Shown here in pieces: positions 11,904 through 23,100 of a DNA stretch of 64,000 nt; the stretch's first letter is position 1, and the number at the start of each line of letters is the position of its first letter. The stretch lies in the NCBI GenBank assembly GCA_036971475.1, contig JBAIZL010000002.1, forward strand, positions 46,420,229 through 46,484,228, in the 5' to 3' direction. The position numbers and the translations under genes are program-made. This DNA is from Prosapia bicincta (lineage: Eukaryota > Arthropoda > Insecta > Hemiptera > Cercopidae). The notes beneath the pieces were generated by a model. It was not told the DNA's origin, made no database searches, and saw nothing but the letters and a program-made list of their open reading frames with translations.

Positions 11904-14900
11904 ATGACAAGTTTAAATTTCAAAAATCGAGAACCGGGCTATGTTGCATTCCGTCAGGCTGATCAAATCACTTCTGATATACTTTGGCAAGTATTTGGTG
12001 GGATTATTCAAAGTAATTCGACAGGTTTTGGTTCGAGTGACACCTTCAAGATTACCTGTACCAAAGTCAGAGTACCACGGGGTCGAGGACGTATAGCGCC
12101 TATTAATAGCTACGATGAAGAGTGTCGCAGGAGAAGAGGAATAGTGGTTATTAAAAATACCGACTCGCTCCCGTGTTCGCTTGTTGTTGCAAAAGCGTAC
12201 GTCGACAAAGATCCTGAATATCGTGACATCAGACGCAACGTGAAAAATATACAGGCGATAAAAGCTCAACAGTTAAGGAACAATGCCGACGTTCAGACAT
12301 CTGATGATTTACAAACATTTCAAAATTTTCTCTCTGGATATAAAATTACGGTGTATAAGTACGGAAACAAAGGACGTGACATTTTATTCGAAGGTGACAA
12401 TGCTGGGGGAAAAATAAACTTGTTGTATCATGACGGACATTTTAATGTCATTACCAGTTTGACATCGGCATTTCATTGTGATCATTATTGTGAATCTTGT
12501 CATACTCCGTTTAACGTCAACTATCACACATGTCCTCAACCAGCAAATAGAAGTGGGCGTGTCAGACCAGGTTTCTATAATAACTACGAAGAGGATTGTC
12601 ACGAAAGGAGAGGTATCGTAGTGATTAAAAATTCCAATGCTCTCTGTTTACCTCGCTCGATTGTTTTAGGAGAAGCAAATGTCGACAGAGATAATGAATA
12701 TATTGCAATAAGAAAAAACTACGGTAATATACAGACATTGAAAGCACAGCAGTTGATGGTCGCTGCAGGAGTTCAAATTTCCGACAAGGGCTCTGGTCTA
12801 GAGGAGTTACAAAAGTTCCAGACTTTTCTCAGTGGTTATAAAATTACTGTGTATCAGTACGGCAGTAAGGGTCGGTCAGTTTTATTCGAAGGAGAAAATG
12901 CTGAAAAGAAAATCAATCTTATATTTCACAACGATCATTTCAACGTGATTACAAGTCTGACAGCTGCGTTCGCTTGTGGTTACTATTGCGAAACCTGTCA
13001 TACTCCTTTTGATCATCGTGTGAAGCACAGGTGCTCGGTAACCTGTTACTCGTGCAAACGGTCTCCCCCATGTATTCAGATTGACAGTGGAATTGATTGT
13101 AGCGCTTGCAATAGACAATTTAAAAACCGTAATTGCTTCGCAAATCATCTCGTTGATGTTTGTAACTCCATAAAAAAGTGTCCTTCATGTATGAAAGTAA
13201 TATATCAGTCTAATCGCAGTTCACTTCATGAGTGTGGTGAGGTCTATTGCAAGACTTGCACATCGTATATGCCTTCATCACACTCATGCTACATGAAGGT
13301 CGATTGTCGTAGTCCTATGAAGAAAGATTTCCTCTTTGTATTCTTCGATCTGGAAACCAGACAAGACGAAAATATTCAGAACGAGGATACTAAGGTTCAT
13401 CGAGTTACCTTGTGTGTTTCTCAGCAGTATTGTTTCCGTTGTAAAGAAGGACATTCGTGTGAATGATATAGAACTAGAGTCTTTAAAGAGGATCCTGTCG
13501 ACGAGTTCATGACATACGTGATGAACGTGAGGAAACAGTACAAGAAAGTAGCTGTTATAGCCCATAATGTCCAGTGTTTTGATTTTCAGTTTATACTGAA
13601 GTATGTACTGGAAAAGACACAATTTACACCCACTCTGATCACGCGTGGGACAAAGGTGATTCTGATGGAGATAGATAACGCAAAGTTCATCGATTCCCAA
13701 AACTATATGCCCATGGCCTTATCTAAACTGCCCAAGTCTTTCGGTCTCCCGCCAGAAAAGAAAAAGGGTTATTTCCCCCATCTCTTCAACACGCTGGCAA
13801 ACCAATCGTATGTTGGCCCTATCCCTCCTAAAGAATTCTATTGTCCTGATTCTATGATGGACAAAACTAGTTATGATCATTTCGTTAACTGGCACGATGA
13901 ACAGATGAGTAACGGATATGTGTTTGATTTCCAGAAGGAGATAGTCGAATACTGTTGTTCCGATGTTGAGATCCTGGCTTTAGCTTGCATAAAGTTTAGA
14001 TCGATATTTTTGAGCATATGTAATGTGGACCCCTTCCTCGAGGCCGTAACCATCACCAGTGCTTGTAACCTTGCGTTTAGAAGAAACTATTTAAGACCCA
14101 ATACCATTGGAATTGTTCCTAAAAGAGGATACAGACTAGTAGACAGACAATCAGAAATAGCTTTGCAATGGCTGACTTGGTTAGAAGATCAGAGAGGAAT
14201 TCGTATTGAACACGCAGGTCGAGGACGCGAGGTGAAAGTAGGAGGTTTGAGAGTGGATGGATATTTCGAAGGAGAAATATTTGAGTTCCACGGATGCTAC
14301 TGGCACGGGTGTCCCAAGTGCTTCTCTAATGGACGTGACGAACCTTTGGAAGATGATCCTTCCGACACCCTTAATTTACGTTTAGAGAGGACGAGGGTCA
14401 AATCGGCTAAACTCTCCAATGTCGTGGAGATGTGGGAGTGCGAATTTAAACAGATGAAAAAAGGAAACACGGCCATGACCTACCTGGACACACCCTATTC
14501 TGAACAAAGCACCTCTCATTCCACGTGATGCATTTTTTGGAGGGCGAACAGGAAACACTAAATCCTATCACGCGTGTAAGAATGATGAGACTATACATTA
14601 CGTTGATATATGTTCGCTCTATCCCTGGGTGTGTAAGTATGGAAAGTATCCTATTGGCCATCCAAACGTACACGTGGGTGACAATGAGTGCAGACAACGT
14701 GGAATAGACGCTGAAGGACTTTTGAAGTGTAAAGTCCTTCCTCCACGTGCTCTGTATCATCCTGTGTTACCTATTAAACTTCATCAGAAGTTAATGTTTG
14801 TTCTCTGCAGAACATGTGCACTCAAACTGAGCACAACCGAGTGTGACCACAATACCGAAGAACGAGCGTTGGTAGGAACTTGGACCATGAACTAAATAAG

Positions 14901-15894
14901 GAAGGCTATAGAAAAAGGTTACACTGTATTAGAAATGTACGAGATGTGGGAGTACGAAGTAGCTAGTTTCGACAAGGGTAACGGCCTCTTTGTCGAATAC
15001 ATTAATCAGTTCTTGAAGATCAAACAGGAAGCTTCAGGATATCCCGAGTGGTGTGTCAATGAAGAGGAGAAACAGAATTATGTCACTGATTATCTCAACC
15101 ATGAAAACATAAGATTGGAATCCATAGAGAAGAACGAGGGCCTTAGATCCCTGGCCAAGTTGATGTTAAACTCGTTTTGGGGAAAATTTGGACAAAGGGA
15201 AAATCAGACTAAAACTACAATATTTCGTCAGCCGTCCGAATTTTTTAAAATGATGAGATCACCATCTATACAGGTAAACAATATTCACGAAATCAACGAC
15301 GACGTGATCATAGTTAACTGGCAGTTCGTAGAAAACGATTGCGATCCCTTATCTATTGCAAATGTTGTAATTGCTGCATACACTACAGCTCAGGCCAGAT
15401 TAAAACTGTACGAACATTTGAACGATTTGGGGAGGCAGGTATTGTATTATGACACTGATAGTGTTATATATTATCACAGACCTGGAATGCATAAGGTACA
15501 AACAGGTGACTACTTAGGACATATGACTGACGAGCTTGCTACATACGGACAAGGATCATACATTACAGAATTTGTATCGGGAGGTCCAAAGACGTATGGC
15601 TTCAGAGTTCTCTCTACAGCTAGAAACTCAATAGAGACAGTTTGCAAAGTAAAAGGACTGACTTTAAACCTTCGCACATCTGGTTTGGTTAATTTTCAAT
15701 CTCTAAAATCAATGGTTACAGACAAAGACGAATCCTTGGAGGTGCCTCCTTCACGTATTCGTAGAACAAAAGATCGTGAGGTGGTTACTGTCGAGGAATC
15801 GAAACAGTTTAAAATAATAGGATTCAAGAGAAAAAGGGAGGGTAAGTATGACTCCTTTCCTTATGGTTATAATAAAAAAGTACGACGTACATAA
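11904..15894 (+). pseudogene. polB: Protein-primed family B DNA polymerase of Polinton/Maverick type, with duplicated N-terminal domain (broken)
   Basis: About 1,330 codons, broken by TGA at 13464-13466, a frame change near 14480-14490 and TAA at 14893-14895. The N-terminal region (about residues 1-60) has ILWQVFGGIIQSN and VPRGRGR, familiar from Polinton polymerases. A roughly 145-residue OTU-like domain occurs twice, followed by Cys/His clusters (13010-13300). Exonuclease motifs are FFDLET (Asp 13347, Glu 13353), AHNVQCFDFQF (13560-13592) and YCCSD (13950-13964). Polymerase motifs are A, DICSLYP (14605-14625); B, KLMLNSFWGKFG (15157-15192); C, YYDTD (15445-15459). GHPNVHVG lies in the TPR2 region. 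Polintons and adintoviruses use this enzyme for protein-primed replication. No integrase, ATPase, protease or capsid gene is visible nearby, so this is an element fragment. All catalytic residues persist and the lesions are few, which suggests recent decay. Confidence 0.9.
12092..13036 (+). repeat. Tandem duplication inside the polymerase N-terminal region
   Basis: Unit 1 (about 12092-12532) and unit 2 (about 12559-13020) encode the same domain. Aligned blocks include RRGIVVIKN in both, FLSGYKITVYKYGNKGR against FLSGYKITVYQYGSKGR, LFEGDNAGGKINLLYHDGHF against LFEGENAEKKINLIFHNDHF, and YCESCHTPF against YCETCHTPF. Unit 2 keeps LCLPRS, the expected Cys motif. Unit 1 has SLPCS, two residues shorter and without that Cys, and also lacks a GSGLEEL stretch. 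Single-copy versions are what I know from the family. Confidence 0.88.
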
Positions 15895-16231
15895 GCGTAC
15901 GATCAGTTCAAATGAGTTTTAAATTTTCCACGTAGACCATGTTTTAAGGGTAACATCAGAGCAAATGTAAATTATTTTTATTTCTTGGCTGAAAAATTTC
16001 ATAAAAGATGTTTGAGATCCCCGTTAAAAAAAAGGAAATACGTAATTATTAATAAATCGAGTTTGTACAGTGTGATCTTCATCCTGTCTCTTGCTACCGA
16101 AATTAATTTTTCCGTAATCAAAGGCAAGAACGAAAGCTTAGAGATTAAGTCACGTTGTGTAATACGATACGGTTATGCATGAAAGGTCAAAATCAGTGTA
16201 TTATTATAAAATAAGAAATGATTGTTTTTGT
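15895..16231. other. Spacer after the polymerase, no supported gene
   Basis: It contains a basic short frame (KRCLRSPLKKRKY near 16000) without a convincing start. At 16093-16125 there is a sequence (TTAATTTTTCCGTAATCAAAG) resembling part of the 46-bp repeat that follows. Confidence 0.4.
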
Positions 16232-16505
16232 CGGCGGCTTGAAGTTAATTCTTGTGCGTCTGGGTCACTGGCGTGGAGTTAATTCTTCCGTAAACCTGTG
16301 TGTGTGTGGAGTTAAACCAAGGTATGTCTGGGTCACTGGCGTGGAGTTAATTCTTCCGTAAACCAAAGTATGTCTGGGTCACTGGCGTGGAGTTAATTCT
16401 TCCGTAAACCAAGGTATGTCTGTGTCACTGGCGTGGAGTTAATTCTTCCGTAAACCAAGGTGTGTCTGGGTCACTGGTGTGGAGTTAATTTTTCCGTAAA
16501 CAAAG
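16232..16505. repeat. 46-bp tandem repeat array
   Basis: Units: 16252-16296 (plus a partial unit to 16320), 16321-16366, 16367-16412, 16413-16458 and 16459-16504. Each carries GGTATGTCTGGGTCACTGGC then GTGGAGTTAATTCTTCCGTA. Copies 2-4 differ by only one or two bases; the outer copies are more diverged. The period is not a multiple of three, so it is noncoding. An A-rich run follows (16515-16580). Confidence 0.92.
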
Positions 16506-16981
16506 ACAAGTATAAAAATTAAAAAAAAAAAAAAATTAAAAAATTAAAAAATTTAAAAAAATAAAAATTAAATAAAAAATGGTTATCTGATTTTTGATAC
16601 CTGAAGTGTTAACCTTAAAGTAGATTTGCACATCAAACATAGGTACGTATCGTCAACGAGATTTAATTGATACTTCTTGCTTTCGTCATTGCCGGGAAGC
16701 TAATTTTTAGTAAACAAGAGTGATTAATCTGTACTTTTAATCGCGTTGTGTAGTAAAATAGGTTTATTCTTGTTCTATGTGTTACCCTAAAACATGTTTT
16801 ACTATTGATAGTACAAGTAATGTAAACACAGCAATAATAAAAATTTTCAAAATTGATGCTCATTGCAAGCGCTTTTCAAACTAAGCTCATGCAATAAGCT
16901 AACCTGGTGATGTAAGCCTACAAGGGGATGTCCGCCAGGTAAAAAAACGGACAGCGCATCGAAGGCTATACCTCTAGGGTG

Positions 16982-17245
16982 ATGGGGAAATTTGCCTATA
17001 AAGCTTTGTCTTTTGAAAAATTAGAGTCTATATTATTGCTGATGAAATACCTCCTAATTTATGTTTACTTAGTTTTAAGTTACTCTGTGTTTACCATAGT
17101 CCTACGTATACAGGTTTTTCTAAAACAACTACGTTTCAGGAATAATTCTGAAGGCAGAAATAATATCCAGGTTTTTAACCACTGCTTGTTATCTGATTAC
17201 GGAAATAACCGGTCGTATCCGTTTGTATTTATAAACTGCGGTTAG
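16982..17245 (+). CDS. Hypothetical small membrane protein, 87 aa
   Basis: The frame runs from an ATG to TAG with balanced codon use compared with the surrounding AT-rich sequence. A single hydrophobic segment lies at about residues 18-44 (LLLMKYLLIYVYLVLSYSVF), followed by a basic stretch and a polar tail. I recognise no family. Its place between the Polinton-type polymerase and the GC-rich arrays would suit a minor element gene, but nothing in the sequence proves expression. Chance is a real alternative. Confidence 0.22.
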   Translation: MGKFAYKALSFEKLESILLLMKYLLIYVYLVLSYSVFTIVLRIQVFLKQLRFRNNSEGRNNIQVFNHCLLSDYGNNRSYPFVFINCG

Positions 17246-17306
17246 TTTGTATTTTACACTCTGTCTGAACCTACCTCTCTTAAAAGTTATTTGTCTAATA
17301 TAATAG

Positions 17307-17498
17307 TACACTACAGAAGTAGAACAAGAAGATGGAGGAAGTGGCGGGGCTGCACTTGGGATAGGCGGTGGCTCGAATCAATGCGGTATGTATTTTAGCA
17401 TGGAATCTGACGGAGTCTGTTGGGAATGTTCCAGATATCAGTGCAATATCGGTATCTTAAGGGTAGGGAAAGTGGCGGGGCTGCACTTTCTTTTTTGA
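17307..17498 (+). other. Gly- and Cys-rich open frame without ATG start
   Basis: The frame opens after a TAG at 17304 and ends at TGA 17496. It encodes an acidic lead (EVEQED), a Gly-rich stretch (GGSGGAALGIGGGSN) and a four-Cys patch (QCGMYFSMESDGVCWECSRY). A possible splice acceptor (CACTACAG) ends at 17316. No family is recognised. A 19-bp direct repeat, AAGTGGCGGGGCTGCACTT, occurs at 17339-17357 and 17470-17488, inside the frame. Confidence 0.18.
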
Positions 17499-18193
17499 CG
17501 ACTACCCCGTACGAGATAACATTGATCATGACGGTTTTGAGGTCATCGGTTTAGGTAGTTGAAATGAAGGAGGTCAGTGTTTTTTTATGGAAGGTATCCG
17601 AGGTCAGCGCCTCTGTGGGGTGTATTTGTAACTTTTTTTCCGTAGGGGTGTGCAGGTCTGAGCAGGTACAGACTTTTTCGTTGTTTTTCCCATTATAAAA
17701 GCTAGGAAATACCCACGACAGAGCATGCAGGAGCTCCGAGACTAGCCTTATGCTAAGAGATATTTGAGTTATTATAATTTCACCTATACACATAGCGGTT
17801 AGGAATGCAAGTATCTAGATAACAATAAACTTGTATATTTGCCACACACACAGTATTAGGCGTTACAGAGAATCGACCTAGTTATTCGGGAACAGACATA
17901 GAGTTCGGCATAGTGATATTCATCCTCTTCACACATCTCCCTCCTGTGGGTGCGCCTGTAGCAGCGCGTCCGTTTGTTGGGTGTCCGTCAGACGTAAGCC
18001 TACCGAGCGCCTGCAGTGTGATAGGCCGCTTCCCGCACATACGGTTGACTATTTGAAACGTTGGTCATTTGATCTTACCGATCATTTTTTTGGCAATTTC
18101 ATATGCTATTAAAAACTACCCTTGGGGCGACCCCACCCCCTCATCGAACCAACATACACAACTTTTTCTTAGGTTAGGACACTACAGCGAGAT
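17499..18193. other. Intergenic sequence, partly GC-rich
   Basis: Nothing coding is supported. Bases 17930-18050 are unusually GC-rich for the window (GTGCGCCTGTAGCAGCGCGT). The decamer GTAAGCCTAC occurs here (17991) and again at 16913. The segment may still belong to the Polinton fragment. Confidence 0.35.
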
Positions 18194-18290
18194 GCCATCT
18201 TGTTCGCGCGCTTATGGGCGCTGCCATCATGTTCCCGCGCTTATGGGCGCCACCATCTTGTTCCCGCGCTTATGGGCGCCGTCATCTTGG
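18194..18290. repeat. 29-bp GC-rich tandem array with GCCATCTTG motifs
   Basis: Three full units (18194-18222, 18223-18251, 18252-18280) plus the start of a fourth. The consensus is GCCATCTTGTTCCCGCGC followed by TTATGGGCGCC. The reverse complement CAAGATGGC matches the core of the YY1/Pleiohomeotic binding site. At about 18318-18335 follow ATTGG (a CCAAT box read on the minus strand) and CCCGCCC (GC box). The composition is that of a promoter or of an element terminus, not of a coding region. Confidence 0.8.
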
Positions 18291-18899
18291 AAAGGGGTTG
18301 TGGTAGCAAATCCGGCTTTCCTATTGGCTCCCGCCCAAGCGCCCCACCTCAACGATAGCCTTCTCTACTAACAATTATAGCCAAATTACACGTGATCAAA
18401 TAAAGTATCAAATCTGCTTAGCACAAAAAAAGTCATATTAACTCACAACTGTACACAACTAACTTAGAAACTATGAAAACATTTGATATTCTTACAACAA
18501 TAATACACGAAACAAACCACAATTAAACACAAAATTAATACAATAAAGAAACATACAAAATCAATAATTTACTCGCACAAAAACAACATAACCTTATAAC
18601 TAACCTATAAACAAACCAACAACCAAATCACGTTCTTAGCAATAAATAATTCTTAAACTTAACAAACACATAGTTCACTGAAAACGAAAGAATAATAATA
18701 AAAAATGTTTTAAAATATTACCTACTCAACTTCAACAAAATCCATATAATTGACACTGAATCAAACATCCATAAAATCAATCACCAAAACACAGAATATA
18801 CAAGAAACAGCATTTGTAATAATAATAATGAATTGATGCAAATAATAGCATCAACCTAATACAAACACAAAACAAAAAAACAAAAAAAAACAATACATC

Positions 18900-20590
18900 G
18901 AAAACAACAAACGATTTGGAACTTGAACTAAAACTAAAAAATAATGACAACATAATACTAAAATCTGATAAAACGAACACACTAGTAATAATCGAAAACA
19001 CTAAATACATCAATTCAATGAAAAATAACCTGAAAGATAATAAATACAAACAAATGCCAGATCCAACTAACAAATACTTTAATACAGTAAAGAAAAAGCT
19101 AATAGTAACGCAAAAAATACCCTGAATTAGAACAATAAATTAAAATACTACACAAGGCTATACCCATTAAAACCATACCTACCAATATTAACAGGTACAC
19201 CGAAAATCCACAAACAAAACATACCATTCAGGCCACTTATTAACCTCTAAACAGCACCATATTCCATAATCGCAAAAATACTCGACCAAATAATAAGATC
19301 TAATATACATATTAACAACACGTTTAATATAAAAAAAACAGATACAAACTAATTAATAACATAAAAAACATAGAAAAAAATCAGTAACACTAAAATGATT
19401 AGTTATCAAATCACTAACATGTACTCTAACATTAAAATAGAAAAAAGTACAGAAATAATACAAAAACAAACGAATACAAAATAACGAGAAAGAAATAACA
19501 ATAAATAGCATTTTTACACTAATTAAACACATATGCAGCCAAAACTACTTCCAAATTAACGATAAATAGTATAAACAACTGACCTTCCATTGGGATCACC
19601 CATATCATTAGTCATATCAGAAATATATAAGCTTATACAGCACTTCAACGAAATAATAATTAAACCTAATTACACACACATAACATTCCACTATGGGCAA
19701 GATAAGTAGATGATATTCTTGTAATACATCAAGCTCCCATTCACAATGAAGACTTCACGATACTAAATAAACTAAATACATACAACAAAACACACAATTC
19801 ACATACGAAACAGGAACAAACAGAACAATTCACTATCTTGACATCACATTAAATATCAACAATAATAAAATAGAAACTACAGTTCAGAGAAAACCAACTT
19901 CCAAAAATATTGCAATACTCATAAAGTATAATAACCACCCCTGGATACACAAAACTGACAATTACAGTAACATTATAAATAAAGCTATAAAACACACACA
20001 ATATAACAAACAAAAATTAAATGAAGAATTAGACAACATTACAAAAATTGCAATAGAAAATGGCTACAACAAACACCTTGTAAAAATATATACAATAAAA
20101 AAAACAACCTAAACAGAAAGCTAAAACCAGAACACAAATACAAAAAAAAACCTACCCAACATATAGTTATACTAACAACAAAATAGAAAAATGACAAATT
20201 CCTTTAATAAAGAACACTACACACGAACACAAAAACAAAACAATAAAATATCTCAAACACACTACCACAAAATTAATACAAAAGAACATAACGTATCTCG
20301 AATTTACAAAATAAATGTAACGGCTGCAACGCATTTTACATAGAAAAAACAACAATATCATTTAAAATAAGATTTTCAGAACATTATAAAGCATTCATAA
20401 CTAAAAATAAAGAAGCATCAAAAGAAGCAGAACACCTAATATCACATGAACACAATATATAACAAGTTACGAAAATAACCTAATCATATTCGAAATAAAC
20501 AATATTCCAATAGAATTAAACTCACTACAAATTATCACATCTAGAGGAACCAAGAAAAATACCTAATTAACCAACAGACAGCATATGCAG
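18900..20590 (+). pseudogene. Degenerate Penelope-like element: RT and GIY-YIG domains (copy C)
   Basis: Plus-strand translation with many stops and frameshifts follows PLE order. N-terminal RT block: LKSDKTNTLVIIENTKYINS (18961-19020). Then TGTPKIHK and IPFRPLI near 19192-19242, MYSNI near 19420 (motif A region), LPLGSPISLVISEIYK near 19582 (motif B) and WAR-stop-VDDILVIH at 19694-19729 (motif C, with the residue before VDD changed to TAA). Next come RTIHYLDITLNI, VQRKPTSKN and NHPWIHK, typical of the PLE thumb, and the GIY-YIG core CNGCNAFYIEKTTISFKIRF (from 20318). It is non-functional. The family differs from the hammerhead-hairpin PLEs further right. Confidence 0.85.
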
Positions 20591-22145
20591 ACGACTTCAT
20601 TTTATAGGTATATACATTTTCTTATAATAAAAATAACTACCTCCTATTCAATTATTAGTATTCTTAATAGTTTAAAAGAAATAATTATATAGTGCCTCCA
20701 TTGTGAAAGTAATATACAAATAATCAACTCTTAGAATATTTTATAAACAATTTTTTTTTTTAAATATTAAAATAAATACTCATTGTAATACTCATTAACT
20801 GTTGTATTTTTCCAAGCACAGTTTAGCAGGCTTCTTTTAAAGCAACTATGGTAAATTCTAAAATAATGATATTTTAATTATTCGAGGAAATGGATATTTT
20901 AATTGATGAGGACTAATGGATTCCCGTTATTTACCGTAATAGATTACTGAATATGTGGAAAGTTTAATGCCATACTTATACATCAGGAACTAGATCACCA
21001 GTAATTGCATTTGTAATTCTAGCGATATTTCTAATTTCACAATAACTTCTGATATCTAGCTAAACAATACCAGAATATCCAATAAAGTGTTATGTGTCTC
21101 CGTCGTTGTAAATATCAGTAGCACTAGCATGTTAGCAACAGTATCTACCGCTTAAAAATGTCAGAATTCTGGCACGCCGTAAATAACCGTTAAAGAACCG
21201 AAATTTAGACTGCTATGGATATCAAAACCTTATTGATATAGAGCAAACTATTTTCACTTCTAATTACCTAAATGATTGATACTATTATCAATGTAATAAT
21301 GCCAAGATATTACATGTGTTATCACTGCTTTATCTCTCATATATAGACATTTTTCTCCACACCCGTCGCGTTATGAGGACCTTCCTTAAAGTTATAAGGG
21401 CCCTTTAGAAAAGATTACTTAAGAATTTACTTGTATTTAGGAATTTGTTTGTTACGAATTATTCCAAATATACTTTATTCGTCCTCAATAATTTAGTGTT
21501 CAGTAGGCCCTACGAGATTTTGGGAGAATGGTATATTAGTATTTATTTTACAACAAGCAATAATGAAATCTGATCGCTAAATTAGAGAGTAGGGAAGTAG
21601 GAAGCCTGCACATACTTATTTAAATTTAAATTCCTAAACTAATTAAATAATTGGTATAAACAATTGTGCCTACAAAAAAATCTTTTAGTATATCTAATAT
21701 CATAGTTCAAAAAATAAATGAAAACCTTTTTAGCATTTAAATATAATTTAATTGTTTTGCATTTTTTTAAACATTAGTGCTGCTGTCTAACATTTGCATC
21801 GAGCAAACTACTCTAACAAATAATTATGAGTACCTTATACGAGATGAATTATGAACAATGTTTCCTGAGGCATTACCAACCCATACTCGGGAAAGAGACT
21901 TACTACACTTCTGGTACTGAGAACGTCACACTATTGACTAATATATATAGACTAATTCCACAAGCCCCGATTGTAGCTATAATATTAAAAAAAAAAAATT
22001 CAAATAGCGATTACAATAGTAGATGTTGTAGCTAGTAACGATAGTTGCATGACACAAACGACTAATGCTAACCCAACATATTGAACGTAGTTATAGTAGT
22101 GGGAATTTTATATAATTTAGTCACGTTGTTTACTACTACGTAGCG
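20591..22145. other. AT-rich sequence without supported genes
   Basis: Only short open frames with low-complexity products. No structural RNA, tandem repeat or transposon motif was recognised. Confidence 0.5.
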
Positions 22146-23100
22146 CTACAGCTCGGGGTGGGCCTTGGCTTCCTTAACAATGTCCCGCCATGTACTTTTA
22201 TATTTAGCCTTCTGTTTCCTTGCTGTCACGCCGAGTACCCTTATATCTTCCTCAAGGTCCTTAGCCATCGTTTTCTTGGTCGGCCAACTCTTCTTTTGCC
22301 AATCATAGTGCCATGTAGAAGTTTGTTCCGCATTCTATTACTGGGCATTCTTATGATGTGACCCAACCATTCTAGACGTCGCGTTTTAATAAAATGGACC
22401 ACATTTGCATTTTTTTATAAGGAATACAACTCGGCATTAGATCGAAGCTTCCACACATTTGTTTGTACATCGTTAACTAGACCATAAATATTTCTTAAAA
22501 GCTTACGCTCGAACAATGTTAACTGATTTTTCATCGCAGTGGTTAAAATCCACGTCTCCTGTCCATGCGTTAGGACTGGCCGAATTAAGGTTTTATAGAG
22601 TTGTACCTTAGGGGTTTGAGACAATAGTCTCCTTTTAAAAAGCTTTATATTTGCGAAGTAAGTTCTATTAATCGCCATTACTCTTTTTTGGACTTCATTT
22701 ATTGTTTTATCTTCATTATTGACATCCGAGCCAGAATATGTGAAACTTTTTACTTTTTCAAAGGAATATCTATCGATGTCTATAGTCGTACTTCTACGAC
22801 CTCAGCTTGTACTCGTATATTTACTTTTTCCCTCATTTATGGAGAGACCTATTTTTTTGCTTTCGTTGTTGATTATATTAAAAGTGTCTTTGAGCGATGG
22901 AATATTCCTGGCAACAAAGCATATATCAACAGCATATGCACATATTTATCTGCATGAATGCATGATATTCCCTGAAACGTTAATCCTCCTCAAAACGCCA
23001 TATATTGCCAGATTGAAGAGGGTAGCAGACAGGGCATCGCTTTGTCTGACGCCAGTCAGAATAGGAAATTCGGGACTCATACCGCCGCCTATTTAGTCAC
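22146..23100 (-). pseudogene. LINE (non-LTR retrotransposon) reverse transcriptase, C-terminal remnant
   Basis: Read on the minus strand, it begins near 23095 with GVRQSDALSATLFNL (RT motif B). It continues to ICAYAVDICFV near 22935, where the catalytic YADD is changed to YAVD. Then come KVKSFTYSGSDVN and LLSQTPKVQLYKTLIRPVLT (22555-22620), and HGQETWILT. After a frame change: EWLGHIIRMP, GKRRVGRPRKRW, and ARKQKAKYKSTWRDIVKEAK, ending HPEL and a stop at 22146-22148. These blocks are typical of the very common endonuclease-RT LINEs of insects. The 5' part (endonuclease, RT fingers) is missing. Confidence 0.88.

Noticed and set aside
16929..16953. TGTCCG/CGGACA stem-loop as a transcription terminator
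   Set aside because: Only six pairs and no gene whose end it would mark; common by chance.
18168..18181. TTAGG-like telomere repeat (CTTAGGTTAGGAC)
   Set aside because: Only two units; no array.
18069..18371. 100-codon frame with repeated Ala-Tyr-Gly-Arg-like blocks
   Set aside because: It is created by the 29-bp tandem repeat; the period is not a multiple of three and there is no family match.
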